Shown one piece after another: positions 28,414 to 36,870 of a stretch of DNA of 64,000 bases; within the stretch, counting starts at the first letter, position 1, and each line of letters starts with the position of its first letter. The translations under genes and the position numbers were made by a program. The stretch is from CAWGMT01 sp963823675 (GTDB lineage: Bacteria > Planctomycetota > Planctomycetia > Isosphaerales > Isosphaeraceae): positions 1,054,001 through 1,118,000 of the forward strand of contig CAWGMT010000013.1 in assembly GCA_963823675.1 (NCBI GenBank), in the 5' to 3' direction. The notes beneath the pieces are model-generated. The model was not told the origin of the DNA. It worked only from the letters and a program-made list of their open reading frames with translations, and did no database searches.

Positions 28414-29082
28414 ATGATGATGCGTTGCTTTGCTAAGTTCGCACTGACATTTGGCGCCCTGGCGCTCCTGGCCTCGCCAGCCTGGGCCCAGGGTCAGGGT
28501 CGCGGCGGCTTCGGCGGCGGTGGCACCGCGCTTCTCATGGCCCCGAACGTCCAGAAGGACCTGAAGCTCACAGACGAGCAGGTCGGGAAGGTGCAGGACA
28601 CCCTGCGCGAGATCAGGGAGAAGCACCAAGACGATTTTTCGGCCCTGCGCGACGCCTCGCCGGAGGAGCGGCGGGCGAAGATGGCAACCCTGACCCAGAC
28701 GGTCAGCGCCGAGGTGAAGAAGGCCCTGTCGTTCTCGGCCGAGCAGTCAAAGCGGTACGATCAGATCAGCTTGCAAGCGCAGGGGCTCATGGCCTTCGCG
28801 AATCCCACCGTCAACGAGAAGCTCAAGCTGACCGAAGAGCAGAAGTCGAAGATCCGCGAGATCGGCGAAGCAACGCGGAGTGCGGCCGGTGGCGCGTTCA
28901 ACAAGGACGCCAGCCAGGAGGAGCGCGCGGCCGCTCGGACCAAGATGGTCGCGCGGCAAAAAGAGAACATGGCCAAGGTCCAGGCTCTGCTCACCGACGA
29001 CCAGAAGAAGGCGTGGCAGGAACTGACCGGCGAGCCGATCGAGATCCAGTACCCGGCGCGGGCGCGGCGGTCGAATAACTGA
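28414..29082 (+). CDS. Secreted protein with LTxxQ-type repeats
   Basis: A 222-residue protein with a clear Sec signal peptide (hydrophobic stretch LTFGALALLASPAWAQ, cleavage after AWA). The mature part has three related helical units: LKLTDEQVGKVQDTL, LKLTEEQKSKIREIGE and ALLTDDQKKAWQELTGE. This LTxxQ pattern recalls Spy/CpxP-like periplasmic proteins, though overall similarity is limited; planctomycetes have many such proteins of unknown role. A Gly-rich linker follows the signal. Start: first of three ATGs at 28414, with AAGGAG at 7 nt. A hairpin lies just after the gene. A chaperone role would be inference. Confidence 0.7.
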   Translation: MMMRCFAKFALTFGALALLASPAWAQGQGRGGFGGGGTALLMAPNVQKDLKLTDEQVGKVQDTLREIREKHQDDFSALRDASPEERRAKMATLTQTVSAEVKKALSFSAEQSKRYDQISLQAQGLMAFANPTVNEKLKLTEEQKSKIREIGEATRSAAGGAFNKDASQEERAAARTKMVARQKENMAKVQALLTDDQKKAWQELTGEPIEIQYPARARRSNN

Positions 29083-29113
29083 TCGTCCGACCTGGATCGG
29101 AATCGGAATCACC

Positions 29114-29151
29114 AATCTTCGCAGGGCGGCACAGCCGATCCTGCGAAGATT
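29114..29151 (+). terminator. Hairpin terminator after the LTxxQ gene
   Basis: AATCTTCGCAGG (29114-29125) pairs perfectly with CCTGCGAAGATT (29140-29151), a 12-bp stem with a 14-base loop, 32 bases after the stop. There is no strong U-tract after it, so termination efficiency is uncertain. Confidence 0.6.
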
Positions 29152-29737
29152 ATCTGGGCCCGCTAACCCGAAGAGGATCAGCCAGAGTATACCGCGAAAT
29201 GCTTTTCTGGTTCTCCGAAGGGGCGCCAGGGGTTGCCGGCATCGCCGTTGCTGCCTTCGACGAAGATGACATCTCCACGTCGCTTCGGGTTAAGTGTGAG
29301 TCCCTGCGCGCCCTGGACGGAACGACCGTCTGGCGACGCCGGTTTCTGGGCGAAATCCGCGAATCCCGCCCGTGTTGAGCAACCGCGAACGATTGTCTCG
29401 TTCCCGGATGCGTCTCTAACCGCCTCAGCAGAAGTTGGACCGGTGAGGCGTCTCCACCGAGCTTTGCCTGGCGTTTTCCTTCTCGTGGACCTTCGTGCGT
29501 GCTCGCGTGGACGATATCGCCGAGCCATCCGACGAAAAGGAACAGCAGCGATGCGACCAGCAATTCGATCAGCAGTGGTGCAAGCATTGAGTTGTTTCCT
29601 TGATCAGGGCGTAAGGTTCAGAAGGCATCGAGGCCGCAGTCAGTTGGCCTCGCGGGCTGTCTGCCTCTTGTCCCCTCAATGAACCCTGCGAAAAATGTCG
29701 GCATAACCCTTCCTGGTTTTTTGTCGCCGGAGGGAAA
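29152..29737. other. Intergenic region, possible small minus-strand ORF
   Basis: No gene is well supported. A minus-strand frame from 29587 starts with a hydrophobic segment (LLIELLVASLLFLFVGWLGD) that could be a membrane anchor, but the remainder is low complexity and unlike known proteins. The downstream end holds the GGAGGG ribosome binding site of the sigma factor gene at 29738. Confidence 0.3.
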
Positions 29738-30316
29738 ATGGGGACCGCACCCAAGCAGGCACTCACGCTGATCCTGGGACGCGCCCGGAACGGGGACAAT
29801 GGGGCCAGGAGCGAGCTTCTCACGCTGGTCTATGACGAGCTGCGCGGGATGGCTTCGCGCCTGATGCGGCGGGAGCGGGCCGACCACACCCTCTCGCCCA
29901 CGGCGGTGGTCCACGAGGCCGTGATCCGGCTCCTGGGCGAGGCGGTCCTGGAAAAGGCGGCGGACCGGAGCTACCTGTTCGCTGCGGCGGCGCGGGCCAT
30001 GCGGGAGGTGCTCATCGACCACGCGCGGCGGCGCGCCGCCGACCGCCATGGCGGGGGGCGGCGGCGCGTGCCGCTCGACGCGGTGGTGGATTACTTCCAG
30101 GGGCAGGGGCTGGATCTCATCGCGGTGCACGAGGCTCTCGACCGGCTGGCCGAGCGGGACGAGCGCCAGGCACAGGTCATGACCCTGCGCTACTTCGGCG
30201 GGATGACCGTCCCGGAGGTCGCCGCGGCGCTGGGGGTGTCGGTGGTGACGGTGGAGCGGGACTGGCGACTGGCGCGGGCCTGGCTCGTCGGTCAGCTTGG
30301 AGGGAGCGACGGATGA
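29738..30316 (+). CDS. ECF-family RNA polymerase sigma factor
   Basis: A 192-residue ECF sigma factor. Region 2 includes LVYDELRGMASRLMRRERADHTLSPTAVVHEA and the -10 recognition segment around SYLFAAAARAMREVLIDHARRR; region 4 is DERQAQVMTLRYFGGMTVPE followed by a VAAALGVSVVTVERDW helix-turn-helix that reads -35 boxes. The type is the planctomycete-abundant group that is encoded next to Ser/Thr kinases. Start ATG 29738 has GGAGGG upstream. The stop overlaps the kinase ATG (ATGA at 30313), so both are made together; the kinase probably controls sigma activity. Confidence 0.9.
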   Translation: MGTAPKQALTLILGRARNGDNGARSELLTLVYDELRGMASRLMRRERADHTLSPTAVVHEAVIRLLGEAVLEKAADRSYLFAAAARAMREVLIDHARRRAADRHGGGRRRVPLDAVVDYFQGQGLDLIAVHEALDRLAERDERQAQVMTLRYFGGMTVPEVAAALGVSVVTVERDWRLARAWLVGQLGGSDG

Positions 30317-32193
30317 CCGCGGAGCGCTGGCGACAGATCGGCGACCTGTTCGACGCCGCGGTCCGGATCGACCCGGCGGGTCGAGAAGGCTGGCTCCGCG
30401 CCGCCTGCGGCGGGGACGACGATCTGCGGGCTGAGGTCGGTCGCCTTCTTGCGCAGGACAAGCAGGCGGACCGGGACGGGATCCTGATGCCCGACGGTCC
30501 GGCCGGCCCGCCTCTGGATGGTACGGCGAGCTGGCACCCCCGCGCCGGAGTCAGCCCCCCGCGGGAGCGTGCGCCGATCGCCCCGGACGGGGAAACTTCG
30601 GTGGCAGAGACCGGGGGTTTCACCCCCAGGGCGGCGATTGCGCCGCAGAGTGCGCGACCCTTGATCTGTGAGCCCCCAGCGCTCGTGCGGTCGCGGCTGC
30701 GCGAGCTGCCGATGATCTATATCCTGATGCTCGGGATCGCGATCTTCTGGCGGTGCGCCTTCCTGGGAAATGAGGATCTGACCCTGTACCAGGTCGACGT
30801 GGTGATCATCCTGTCCTTGATAGGTCTCATTGCCCTGCTCTGGAGCCGTTGGCCCATTCCGCTGGCCTGGCTCAAGGCCCTGGAGCTGGGGATGATCGGG
30901 ATGATGGCGAGCCGGGTGACGTTGGTCCAGTACCGGCTGATGCTCGTTTACTCGCAGCACGAGGACAAGATGATGGCGCAGTTGACGATGAAGAACGTCG
31001 TGCTGCTGACCTCCATCTTGATTCTCACCTACGGGCTGTATGTCCCCAAGAGCTGGCGCCGGGCCGCGCTGGTGGTCGGACCGCTCGCGGTGCTGCCCTT
31101 CGCGACCATACTGGTGCTCATTCTGCGGTACCCCGAGGCAATGGGGTGGCTCTGGAAGGGTTGGTCGTTGAGTGACACCCCCCGCATCCGCCTTTTCCTC
31201 TTCGACGCGATGATCCTGCTCATGCTGGCCGTCGGCTCGACGTTCGGGGCCCGCACGATGTCGCGGCTGCGCCGGCAGGTCGCTCTGGCCCGGCAGCTCG
31301 GCCAGTATCGTCTCCGGCGGCGGCTCGGCGCCGGGGGGATGGGCGAGGTCTACCTGGCCGAGCACCAGCTCCTGAAGCGGCCCTGCGCCGTGAAGCTGAT
31401 CAAGTCGGGTGAGGCGACCGACCCGCGAGCCCTGGCGCGGTTTGAATGCGAGGTGCGGCTGACCGCGACGCTGTCCCACCCGAACACGGTCGAGATCTAC
31501 GATTATGGCCGGGCCGAGGACGGAACCTACTACTATGTCATGGAGTACCTGCCGGGCCTGAGCCTGGCCGAGCTGGTCGAGCGCTACGGCCCCCTGCCGC
31601 CGGCGCGGGTGGTGTATCTGCTCCGCCAGGTCTGCGGGGCGCTGCGCGAGCGGCACGCGGCCGGACTGATTCACCGCGACATCAAGCCGTCGAACGTCAT
31701 CGCCGCGCGGCGCGGGGGGATGGACGACGTGGCCAAGTTGCTCGATTTCGGACTGGTCCGGCTCGCGACGACCGTCCGTGCGGCCGACCAGAGCGCCCTT
31801 GGCCAGATCGTCGGCACACCGCTTTTCATGTCGCCGGAGCAAGCGTCGGCCAGTCGGGAGCTGGATGAGCGGAGCGACATCTACTCGCTGGGGGCGGTGG
31901 CCTACTATCTGCTGACCGGCCGGCCGCCGTTCGAGGGCGACGACGCGATCGCGGTGCTGATCTCGCACGCCCGCGACCCGGTATTGCCGCCGTCGCGCGT
32001 CCGCCCCGGCATTCCCAAGGACCTCGAGCGCGTCGTGTTGCTCTGCCTGGCCAAGGACGCGGACGAGCGTTATCCCGATGCCGCGAGCCTCGAGCGAGCG
32101 CTGGGCGCATGCGCCTGCGCGGGGAACTGGGACCAGGATCAAGCCGTCCGTTGGTGGCGGGACTACGGCAAGCAGGGAGCTCAATTGAGTTAG
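30313..32193 (+). CDS. Membrane Ser/Thr protein kinase coupled to the ECF sigma factor
   Basis: A 626-residue protein kinase of Hanks type. The N-terminal 110 residues form a charged region starting MTAERWRQIGDLFDAAVRID, common in these kinases. About six hydrophobic segments follow (about 135-315, e.g. YILMLGIAIFW, LLTSILILTYGLYV). The kinase domain is C-terminal: LGAGGMGEVYLAE (P-loop), AVKLIK (Lys), IHRDIKPSNV (catalytic loop), LLDFGLVRL (DFG), GTPLFMSPEQA and DIYSLGAVAYYLLTG. Having the kinase after the membrane domain places it in the cytoplasm at the C-terminus, unlike the usual N-terminal kinase. All catalytic residues are intact. It is expected to signal to the upstream sigma factor. 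Confidence 0.9.
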   Translation: MTAERWRQIGDLFDAAVRIDPAGREGWLRAACGGDDDLRAEVGRLLAQDKQADRDGILMPDGPAGPPLDGTASWHPRAGVSPPRERAPIAPDGETSVAETGGFTPRAAIAPQSARPLICEPPALVRSRLRELPMIYILMLGIAIFWRCAFLGNEDLTLYQVDVVIILSLIGLIALLWSRWPIPLAWLKALELGMIGMMASRVTLVQYRLMLVYSQHEDKMMAQLTMKNVVLLTSILILTYGLYVPKSWRRAALVVGPLAVLPFATILVLILRYPEAMGWLWKGWSLSDTPRIRLFLFDAMILLMLAVGSTFGARTMSRLRRQVALARQLGQYRLRRRLGAGGMGEVYLAEHQLLKRPCAVKLIKSGEATDPRALARFECEVRLTATLSHPNTVEIYDYGRAEDGTYYYVMEYLPGLSLAELVERYGPLPPARVVYLLRQVCGALRERHAAGLIHRDIKPSNVIAARRGGMDDVAKLLDFGLVRLATTVRAADQSALGQIVGTPLFMSPEQASASRELDERSDIYSLGAVAYYLLTGRPPFEGDDAIAVLISHARDPVLPPSRVRPGIPKDLERVVLLCLAKDADERYPDAASLERALGACACAGNWDQDQAVRWWRDYGKQGAQLS

Positions 32194-32249
32194 CAATACC
32201 GGACCCGTCCCGCTTCCCCTGGTCGAGCTTTCGCGTTCTCGCGCTTTCT

Positions 32250-32687
32250 TTACCGCTGCTCCATTTGAACGGCAGAAGCCTCCGGGGCGCGCATGGCAAC
32301 GTTCCACACGTGGCCCGACGGATCGATGATCCGCCCGACGCGATCGCCCCAGAACTGGTTCGCCGCCGGGATCAAAACCCTCGCACCGGCGGCGACCGCC
32401 TGCTCGATCACGGTGTCCGCGTCCTCGACATAAATGTAGACGACCACGGGCGAGCTGCCGTCCGGCTGGGGTGCACGGCTCGCAAGCGCTGGAAACTCTC
32501 CGTGAACCATCACCATCGCCTCGCCGATCGTCAGGGTTGCATGCACCACCGTTCCGTCTGGGGCCGAGCGGCGCGATCGCTCGACGGCGCCGAACGCCGT
32601 CTTGCAGAAGTCGATCTCAGACGCCGCATCGAGGCACACCAACATCGGGATCACCACTCGGATGCTGCCGGTTTTCTTGTCGGACAT
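32250..32687 (-). CDS. VOC (glyoxalase/PhnB-like) superfamily protein
   Basis: A 145-residue protein with the paired beta-alpha-beta-beta-beta units of the vicinal oxygen chelate fold: IRVVIPMLVCLDAASEIDFC, VVHATLTIGEAMVMV and VVVYIYVEDADTVIEQAVAA, then WGDRVGRIIDPSGHVWNVA. This is the PhnB-like group often annotated as glyoxalase/bleomycin-resistance-like; the metal-binding pattern is not complete enough to name a reaction. The chosen ATG at 32687 (MSDKKTG) removes an unlikely 18-residue extension. It is convergent with the kinase gene. Confidence 0.8.
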   Translation of the reverse strand: MSDKKTGSIRVVIPMLVCLDAASEIDFCKTAFGAVERSRRSAPDGTVVHATLTIGEAMVMVHGEFPALASRAPQPDGSSPVVVYIYVEDADTVIEQAVAAGARVLIPAANQFWGDRVGRIIDPSGHVWNVAMRAPEASAVQMEQR

Positions 32688-33012
32688 GGGGGTTCTCTTG
32701 TTCGGTCTTAGCTGGTTTTGGAGATGCGCGCAAAGAAGCACCGGTCATCATCATAACAATGCACCGAATCGTTCTTTGCCGGATCAACGGCGAGTCTACA
32801 TTCGCCCAAGTCGGTCGCGACGGCTGGACGGGCGTTCTGTCGACTCCCCGCCAAAACCTGGCCATTCTTTCGGTAGAATGGCATTCGAGATCATCATGGC
32901 TCCCGACAAGGAAGTCCAAGTCCTCGCGATCGTCGCCAAGTTGAACGCTGCCGCCTGGCTTGCGGAGGAAGGTCAATCCAATGCAGAAAGTGGCTCTCTC
33001 GGAAGTGAAATC

Positions 33013-33897
33013 TTGAGCCGCCTATCGTCACTCCTTGGTACGGGACCGGTGATCACCGACGGGGCCTGGGGCACCGAGTTTCAGAAGCTTGGGTTGGCGC
33101 TGGGACAGCCGTCGGATCTCTGGAACCTGACGCGGCCGGAGGCCGTTCTGGCCGTGGCCCGGTCCTATGTCGAGGCCGGCAGCCGGGTCATCCTGACCAA
33201 CACCTTCCGGAGCAACCCGGTCGCGCTCTTCGGGCACGCGGAGGTTGAGAAAGCGTTCGAGCTCAATCGCCGCGGTGCCGAGCTTTCACGGCGGGCGGCT
33301 GGTCGGGATGTCTGCGTCTTCGCGTCCCTGGGCCCGACCGGAAAGTCCGTGGCTGCCGGTGAGATCGATGTCCAGATGGTAACGGACGCGTTCCGGGCCC
33401 AGGCGGAAGCACTTGCCGCCGGAGGGGCTGACGCCTTGCTCTTCGAGACGTTCAGCGATGTCGACGAGGCGCGCCTCGCGGTGCGGGCGGCTAGGCCGGC
33501 CGGGCTGCCGATCATCGTGTCGTTCGCGTTTGTCAGCGGCAAGGACAGGGACCGAACGCTGATGGGTGTGAGCCCGGAAACGGCAGCGCGCGCCATGGCC
33601 GAGGAGGGCGTCGACGCCGTCGGCGCCAATTGTGGCGCAGGGCCCGAGTTGTTTCCCGCGATCTGTCGCCGCCTCAAGGAGGCGTCGGGCCTGCCCGTCT
33701 GGATCAAGCCCAGCGCGGGGATGCCAACGATCGAGGCCGGCCGGACCGTCTACGCCATGCAACCCGACGTGTTTGCGAGCTATCTTCCCGCACTCGCCGA
33801 GGCTGGGGCGTCGTTCGTCGGCGGCTGTTGCGGTACGAGTCCCGCGTTTGTCCGGGCACTGGTGAGGGCCGCTGGGTCATGCGCATCACGCCGTTAG
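33013..33897 (+). CDS. Homocysteine S-methyltransferase family protein
   Basis: A protein of about 294 residues like the methyl-accepting homocysteine module of MetH and betaine-homocysteine methyltransferases. Visible motifs: ITDGAWGTEFQKLGL, ILTNTFRSNP, and the three Zn ligands in VGANCGAGPEL (Cys) and GGCCGTSPAF (Cys-Cys). It transfers a methyl group to homocysteine to give methionine; the donor is not evident. A TTG at 33013 (preceded by GGAAG) is chosen since the family begins about 15 residues before ITDGAWGT; ATGs at 32878 and 32896 would add 40-45 unusual residues. Its stop overlaps the end of the convergent GH5 gene. Confidence 0.82.
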   Translation: MSRLSSLLGTGPVITDGAWGTEFQKLGLALGQPSDLWNLTRPEAVLAVARSYVEAGSRVILTNTFRSNPVALFGHAEVEKAFELNRRGAELSRRAAGRDVCVFASLGPTGKSVAAGEIDVQMVTDAFRAQAEALAAGGADALLFETFSDVDEARLAVRAARPAGLPIIVSFAFVSGKDRDRTLMGVSPETAARAMAEEGVDAVGANCGAGPELFPAICRRLKEASGLPVWIKPSAGMPTIEAGRTVYAMQPDVFASYLPALAEAGASFVGGCCGTSPAFVRALVRAAGSCASRR

Positions 33898-34982
33898 AAC
33901 GCCTGTAAGAGCTCGACCATGGCCCGGTCGAGCTTGCGGCCGTGCCACGTTTCGTAGTGAACGTCCGCCCGGCCACTCTCGCAGACGCCAAAACTGCCGA
34001 CGAAGTTCCACAGGGCCCAGCCCCAGCCGGCCTCCTTGAATAGCCCGAGCATGTCGCGTATCCACGCCAGGGCCACCTGGTGCGGCGTGTGCTGGTGGAC
34101 GCCCCACTCGCCGACGAACATGCCGACTCCCTTCTTTTCCAGCTCCTGCCAGGGCGCGATCAGCGTGCGGCGGATCGTCTCGCGGTCGACGATCTTGCCG
34201 TTCCGCTCCTTGAGCGGCCAGGTGGGAGCGGGCCAGCTCTCGTTCCAGTTGGCCCAGGATGCCTTGTAGTGCGTCACGGGCATCGGGTCGTACGAGTGGA
34301 TGTCGGCCGCGACGTTCAGGCCGAGCAACTCGGTGATCGGTGTGCGAGCCCAGTTGCGGCCGTCGACGATGATGAGCCGGTTGGGGTCCTGGGAGCGGAT
34401 CGCCCTGACGAGCTGCTCCGTCACCCGGCGAAGGTTCTCGGGCTTCACCTTGTTGTCGGGCTCGTTGAACAGGTTGAAGCTGAGACGGCTGTTGGGCACG
34501 CCCTTGTACCGCTCGGCAAAGACGGACCACTGGAACGCACACAGTTCGGCGGGCTCGGACTGGGTCCAGAGGTTCGTCCGCTCGGGCGGGCTGATCTGGC
34601 CGAAGCCGGGGGCGATGTGAAAGTCGAGCAGCAGGTGGATGCCATGCTGCTTGCCGAGCTCGACGGCCCGGTCGATCTGCTTCAGGACCGGCTCCTTGAG
34701 GTTTTTGGGGTCGCGGGGATCGGTCCAGTCGTGGTAATTCAGCGCGAGCCGGAGGAAGTTGAAGCCCAGGTCGGCGACGTCGGCGAAGTCGCGCTCATCG
34801 AATAGCGCTCGGCGACGGCCCCGGTAGGCGACTGGCAGGTTGAAGCCCCGCCAGTACGGCAGCTTCTGCGGCGTGGCCTCGGGTAACTCGCGATGCTGCG
34901 CGTCCGCCAGCAGGGCCCGGGCGGCCGTAGTGCCCAGGCCGGCCGACGCCAGCGCCATTTGGAGCACGTCACGACGATTCAT
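33894..34982 (-). CDS. Glycoside hydrolase family 5 (cellulase-like), exported
   Basis: A 362-residue protein with a twin-arginine-like N-terminus (MNRRDVLQMALASAGLGTTAARA) and a GH5 TIM barrel. The conserved features are the N-terminal WRGFNLP, LGFNFLRLALNYHDW, HIHLLLDFH-like segment (GIHLLLDFHIAPGFG), the acid/base Glu in FNLFNEPDNK, and the nucleophile Glu in MFVGEWGVHQH. Substrate could be beta-1,4-glucan, mannan or a related polysaccharide. It overlaps the homocysteine methyltransferase stop by 4 bases at its 3' end. All catalytic residues are intact. Confidence 0.88.
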   Translation of the reverse strand: MNRRDVLQMALASAGLGTTAARALLADAQHRELPEATPQKLPYWRGFNLPVAYRGRRRALFDERDFADVADLGFNFLRLALNYHDWTDPRDPKNLKEPVLKQIDRAVELGKQHGIHLLLDFHIAPGFGQISPPERTNLWTQSEPAELCAFQWSVFAERYKGVPNSRLSFNLFNEPDNKVKPENLRRVTEQLVRAIRSQDPNRLIIVDGRNWARTPITELLGLNVAADIHSYDPMPVTHYKASWANWNESWPAPTWPLKERNGKIVDRETIRRTLIAPWQELEKKGVGMFVGEWGVHQHTPHQVALAWIRDMLGLFKEAGWGWALWNFVGSFGVCESGRADVHYETWHGRKLDRAMVELLQAF

Positions 34983-35060
34983 TCTTGTTGGTTCCTGCAG
35001 AAACGAGGGAATAAGTCAAGCAAGTTTCCTGCTCAGTGGGACGGCGGAATTCTGTATGCC

Positions 35061-35088
35061 GTAGGTCAGGCTGGAAAGCCTGACCTAC
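35061..35088. repeat. REP-like hairpin GTAGGTCAGGCT
   Basis: GTAGGTCAGGCT (35061-35072) is followed by GGAA and the exact reverse complement AGCCTGACCTAC (35077-35088). A 12-bp perfect stem with a 4-base loop is typical of a dispersed palindromic element. It lies upstream of the minus-strand GH5 gene. Confidence 0.7.
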
Positions 35089-35380
35089 ACCTGCGCGACC
35101 CCTTTCACTGGTGTACTCCGTCTGCTGCCACTTCACAATAGCATGGCAGCGGCCCATTTGTACGTACTCTTGGGTTTGATTCTCTGCGGCCCAACGGGCC
35201 GGAGGCGCCCAGCCCAGGGTGAAACCTGGGATCCCGACCGCCTCAAGCCGTTCGTACCCTGAAGGGGCACGGGAAATGACCAGTTTTTCATGACGATACC
35301 TTGACTCTCGCTCCCAGGCTCACGGGCGTATCGGGCCAGAGGTGCCTTACGGAGGTCGAAACTTCGGCCTGGACTCCTGC

Positions 35381-35476
35381 GGCCCTTCAGGCCGCCTAAT
35401 TTTGGGGGTTCTGGGGGTTTTACTCTCATCCCAGGGTTGCACCCTGGGCTGGATTCCTCCGGCCCTTCAGGCCGCC
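35381..35476. repeat. Two 80-bp-spaced copies of a GGCCCTTCAGGCCGCC motif
   Basis: The motif occurs at 35381-35396 and 35461-35476, each preceded by a similar TCCT(G/C)C(G/C) string. Between them lies the CCCAGGGT hairpin. The arrangement suggests a tandem dispersed element. Confidence 0.65.
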
Positions 35477-35965
35477 CGACTCCGGGACTCTCCGGGGACT
35501 AAAACTTCGGTGCAATTAGAGGAACGACTCTTTCGCAAGAACCGAACCCTCTCGCCTGGCAAATCCCACCGCTGGTGGATGAATTCCTGCCGGTGTCCTT
35601 ATCGAGCTGCCTGACCCGATCGAGGCCGTCGAACCGAGTGGGCCCCGTCCGGGCTTCCTCGCCGGCACTGTGGCCTCGGCCGACGCACCCCCCTCGCGGC
35701 AAGTTGCGCGGTAGTGTTCGGACCCGCAATCGATAGGGAGGACTGGATTGCGTTTACTATGGCGTTTCTTTCTCTTGAGTATCGACCGATGAAACGCTTG
35801 AGCTTTGGAGCAATTTCGCCACTTTCGACGAATTGCCCGGCAACACCGAAATGGCAATCGTGCTTAGTTATGAAACGCGGCTGGATTACCGACTGAGAGA
35901 AGAGAGCCGGCGGTGGTTTGACGCAGGACGCGTCATCCCCGGAGGGCAGGGCAGGAGGCTAGTCG

Positions 35966-36679
35966 ATGAGTCCGAGCTCGATATGGAGACAACGTGCCGG
36001 GGAACGGCTCCCCCTGGTGATGATCGGGCTGCTTGCGGTGGCTTCTGGCTGCATGAATCAGCAGCTTCGCTTTGCCACGGCACGCACGACCAGCACGCTG
36101 CCGGACCTGCACTATCAGCAGGTCATGGATAATCTGGCGCTCATTGCGGCGAACCCTGGGTTTCTCCCTTATCTGGCCGTCGCGGGGCAAGGGTCGATCC
36201 AGGTGACCAACGGCGGCAATGCGGCCTTTCCCGCGAGCCTGGCACCCGGACTGTCTGCTTGGTGGTTGCCGTCCCTGGGTGCTTCGCGGAACGTGACCGG
36301 GACGTGGAACCTGGGCACGATCACCAGTCCCGAGAAGATTCGGGAAATGCAGTGGGTCTATCAAAACGCTCTCCAGAATGCGTCGCGCGGCAGTCCCTCC
36401 TCCGGATGGCTCCGTGCCGGCACCAAGCGGGACGTGCCCCGCAAGGCCTGCTTCGTCAGCCACCACGGAACGGTATATGTATGGGTCATGCCGGAAGGGA
36501 TCAGCGGCCTGTCGGAGCTGGCGCTTACGATCCTGGACATCGCGACTCGCGAGGACGTGGTGCAGGGGCCGTCGCAGGCGCGGCAACCGTTGCGCGGAGC
36601 CGCAGGGCCGCCGGGCGTTCCGCGGCGGAACTTCCAGGTTCCCCCGGCGGGACCGGTGTTCACTCCGGGCACGCCGTAA
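35966..36679 (+). CDS. Predicted lipoprotein, 237 aa, unknown function
   Basis: The N-terminus MSPSSIWRQRAGERLPLVMIGLLAVASGC has a lipobox (AVASGC), so the protein is probably lipid-anchored. The mature part has FATARTTSTLPDLHYQQVMDNLALIA and WVMPEGISGLSELALTILDIATR; the C-terminus is Pro/Gly-rich. I recognise it only as a conserved planctomycete-type hypothetical. ATG at 35966 has AGGAGG at 7 nt. Its last codons (VFTPGTP) are repeated 60 bp downstream around a palindrome. Confidence 0.7.
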   Translation: MSPSSIWRQRAGERLPLVMIGLLAVASGCMNQQLRFATARTTSTLPDLHYQQVMDNLALIAANPGFLPYLAVAGQGSIQVTNGGNAAFPASLAPGLSAWWLPSLGASRNVTGTWNLGTITSPEKIREMQWVYQNALQNASRGSPSSGWLRAGTKRDVPRKACFVSHHGTVYVWVMPEGISGLSELALTILDIATREDVVQGPSQARQPLRGAAGPPGVPRRNFQVPPAGPVFTPGTP

Positions 36680-36736
36680 AGCAGGAGAAAAGACCATCAC
36701 GCGGAGCGTGATGACTACTTCACTCCGGGCACGCCG
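36659..36736. repeat. Palindromic element flanked by 18-bp direct repeats of the CDS end
   Basis: TTCACTCCGGGCACGCCG occurs at 36659-36676 (last codons of the lipoprotein gene) and again at 36719-36736. Between them lies the palindrome CATCACGC-GGA-GCGTGATG (36695-36713) followed by ACTACTTCA. The same 28-bp core is at 42967-42994, and a reverse-oriented variant follows cas4-cas1. Confidence 0.85.
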
Positions 36737-36870
36737 CGAGACCGGACTGGGTGCCATGGCGCCAAAATCGTTCCTCATCTCGAAGGCGAAGCGGCTGGTG
36801 GTATTTCCTTTTTCGGCTGAATCCGCTAAATCGTGTTGCACGATTCGAGACGGGCGGAATTCTTTGTGGA

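Larger units (their letters stand above)
34983..35965. other. Gene-free region rich in palindromic and tandem repeats
   Basis: Nearly 1 kb without a supported gene. It contains a 12-bp hairpin at 35061-35088, a CCCAGGGT/ACCCTGGG hairpin at 35430-35448, and two copies of GGCCCTTCAGGCCGCC 80 bp apart (35381 and 35461). A related GCCCAGGGTGAAACCTGGG motif lies at about 35212-35230. The block resembles the debris of repeated intergenic elements. Small frames here have no similarity I recognise. Confidence 0.6.

Noticed and set aside
30292..32307. 671-codon minus-strand frame opposite the Ser/Thr kinase gene
   Set aside because: The kinase on the plus strand has full motifs and translational coupling; the opposite frame is a shadow.
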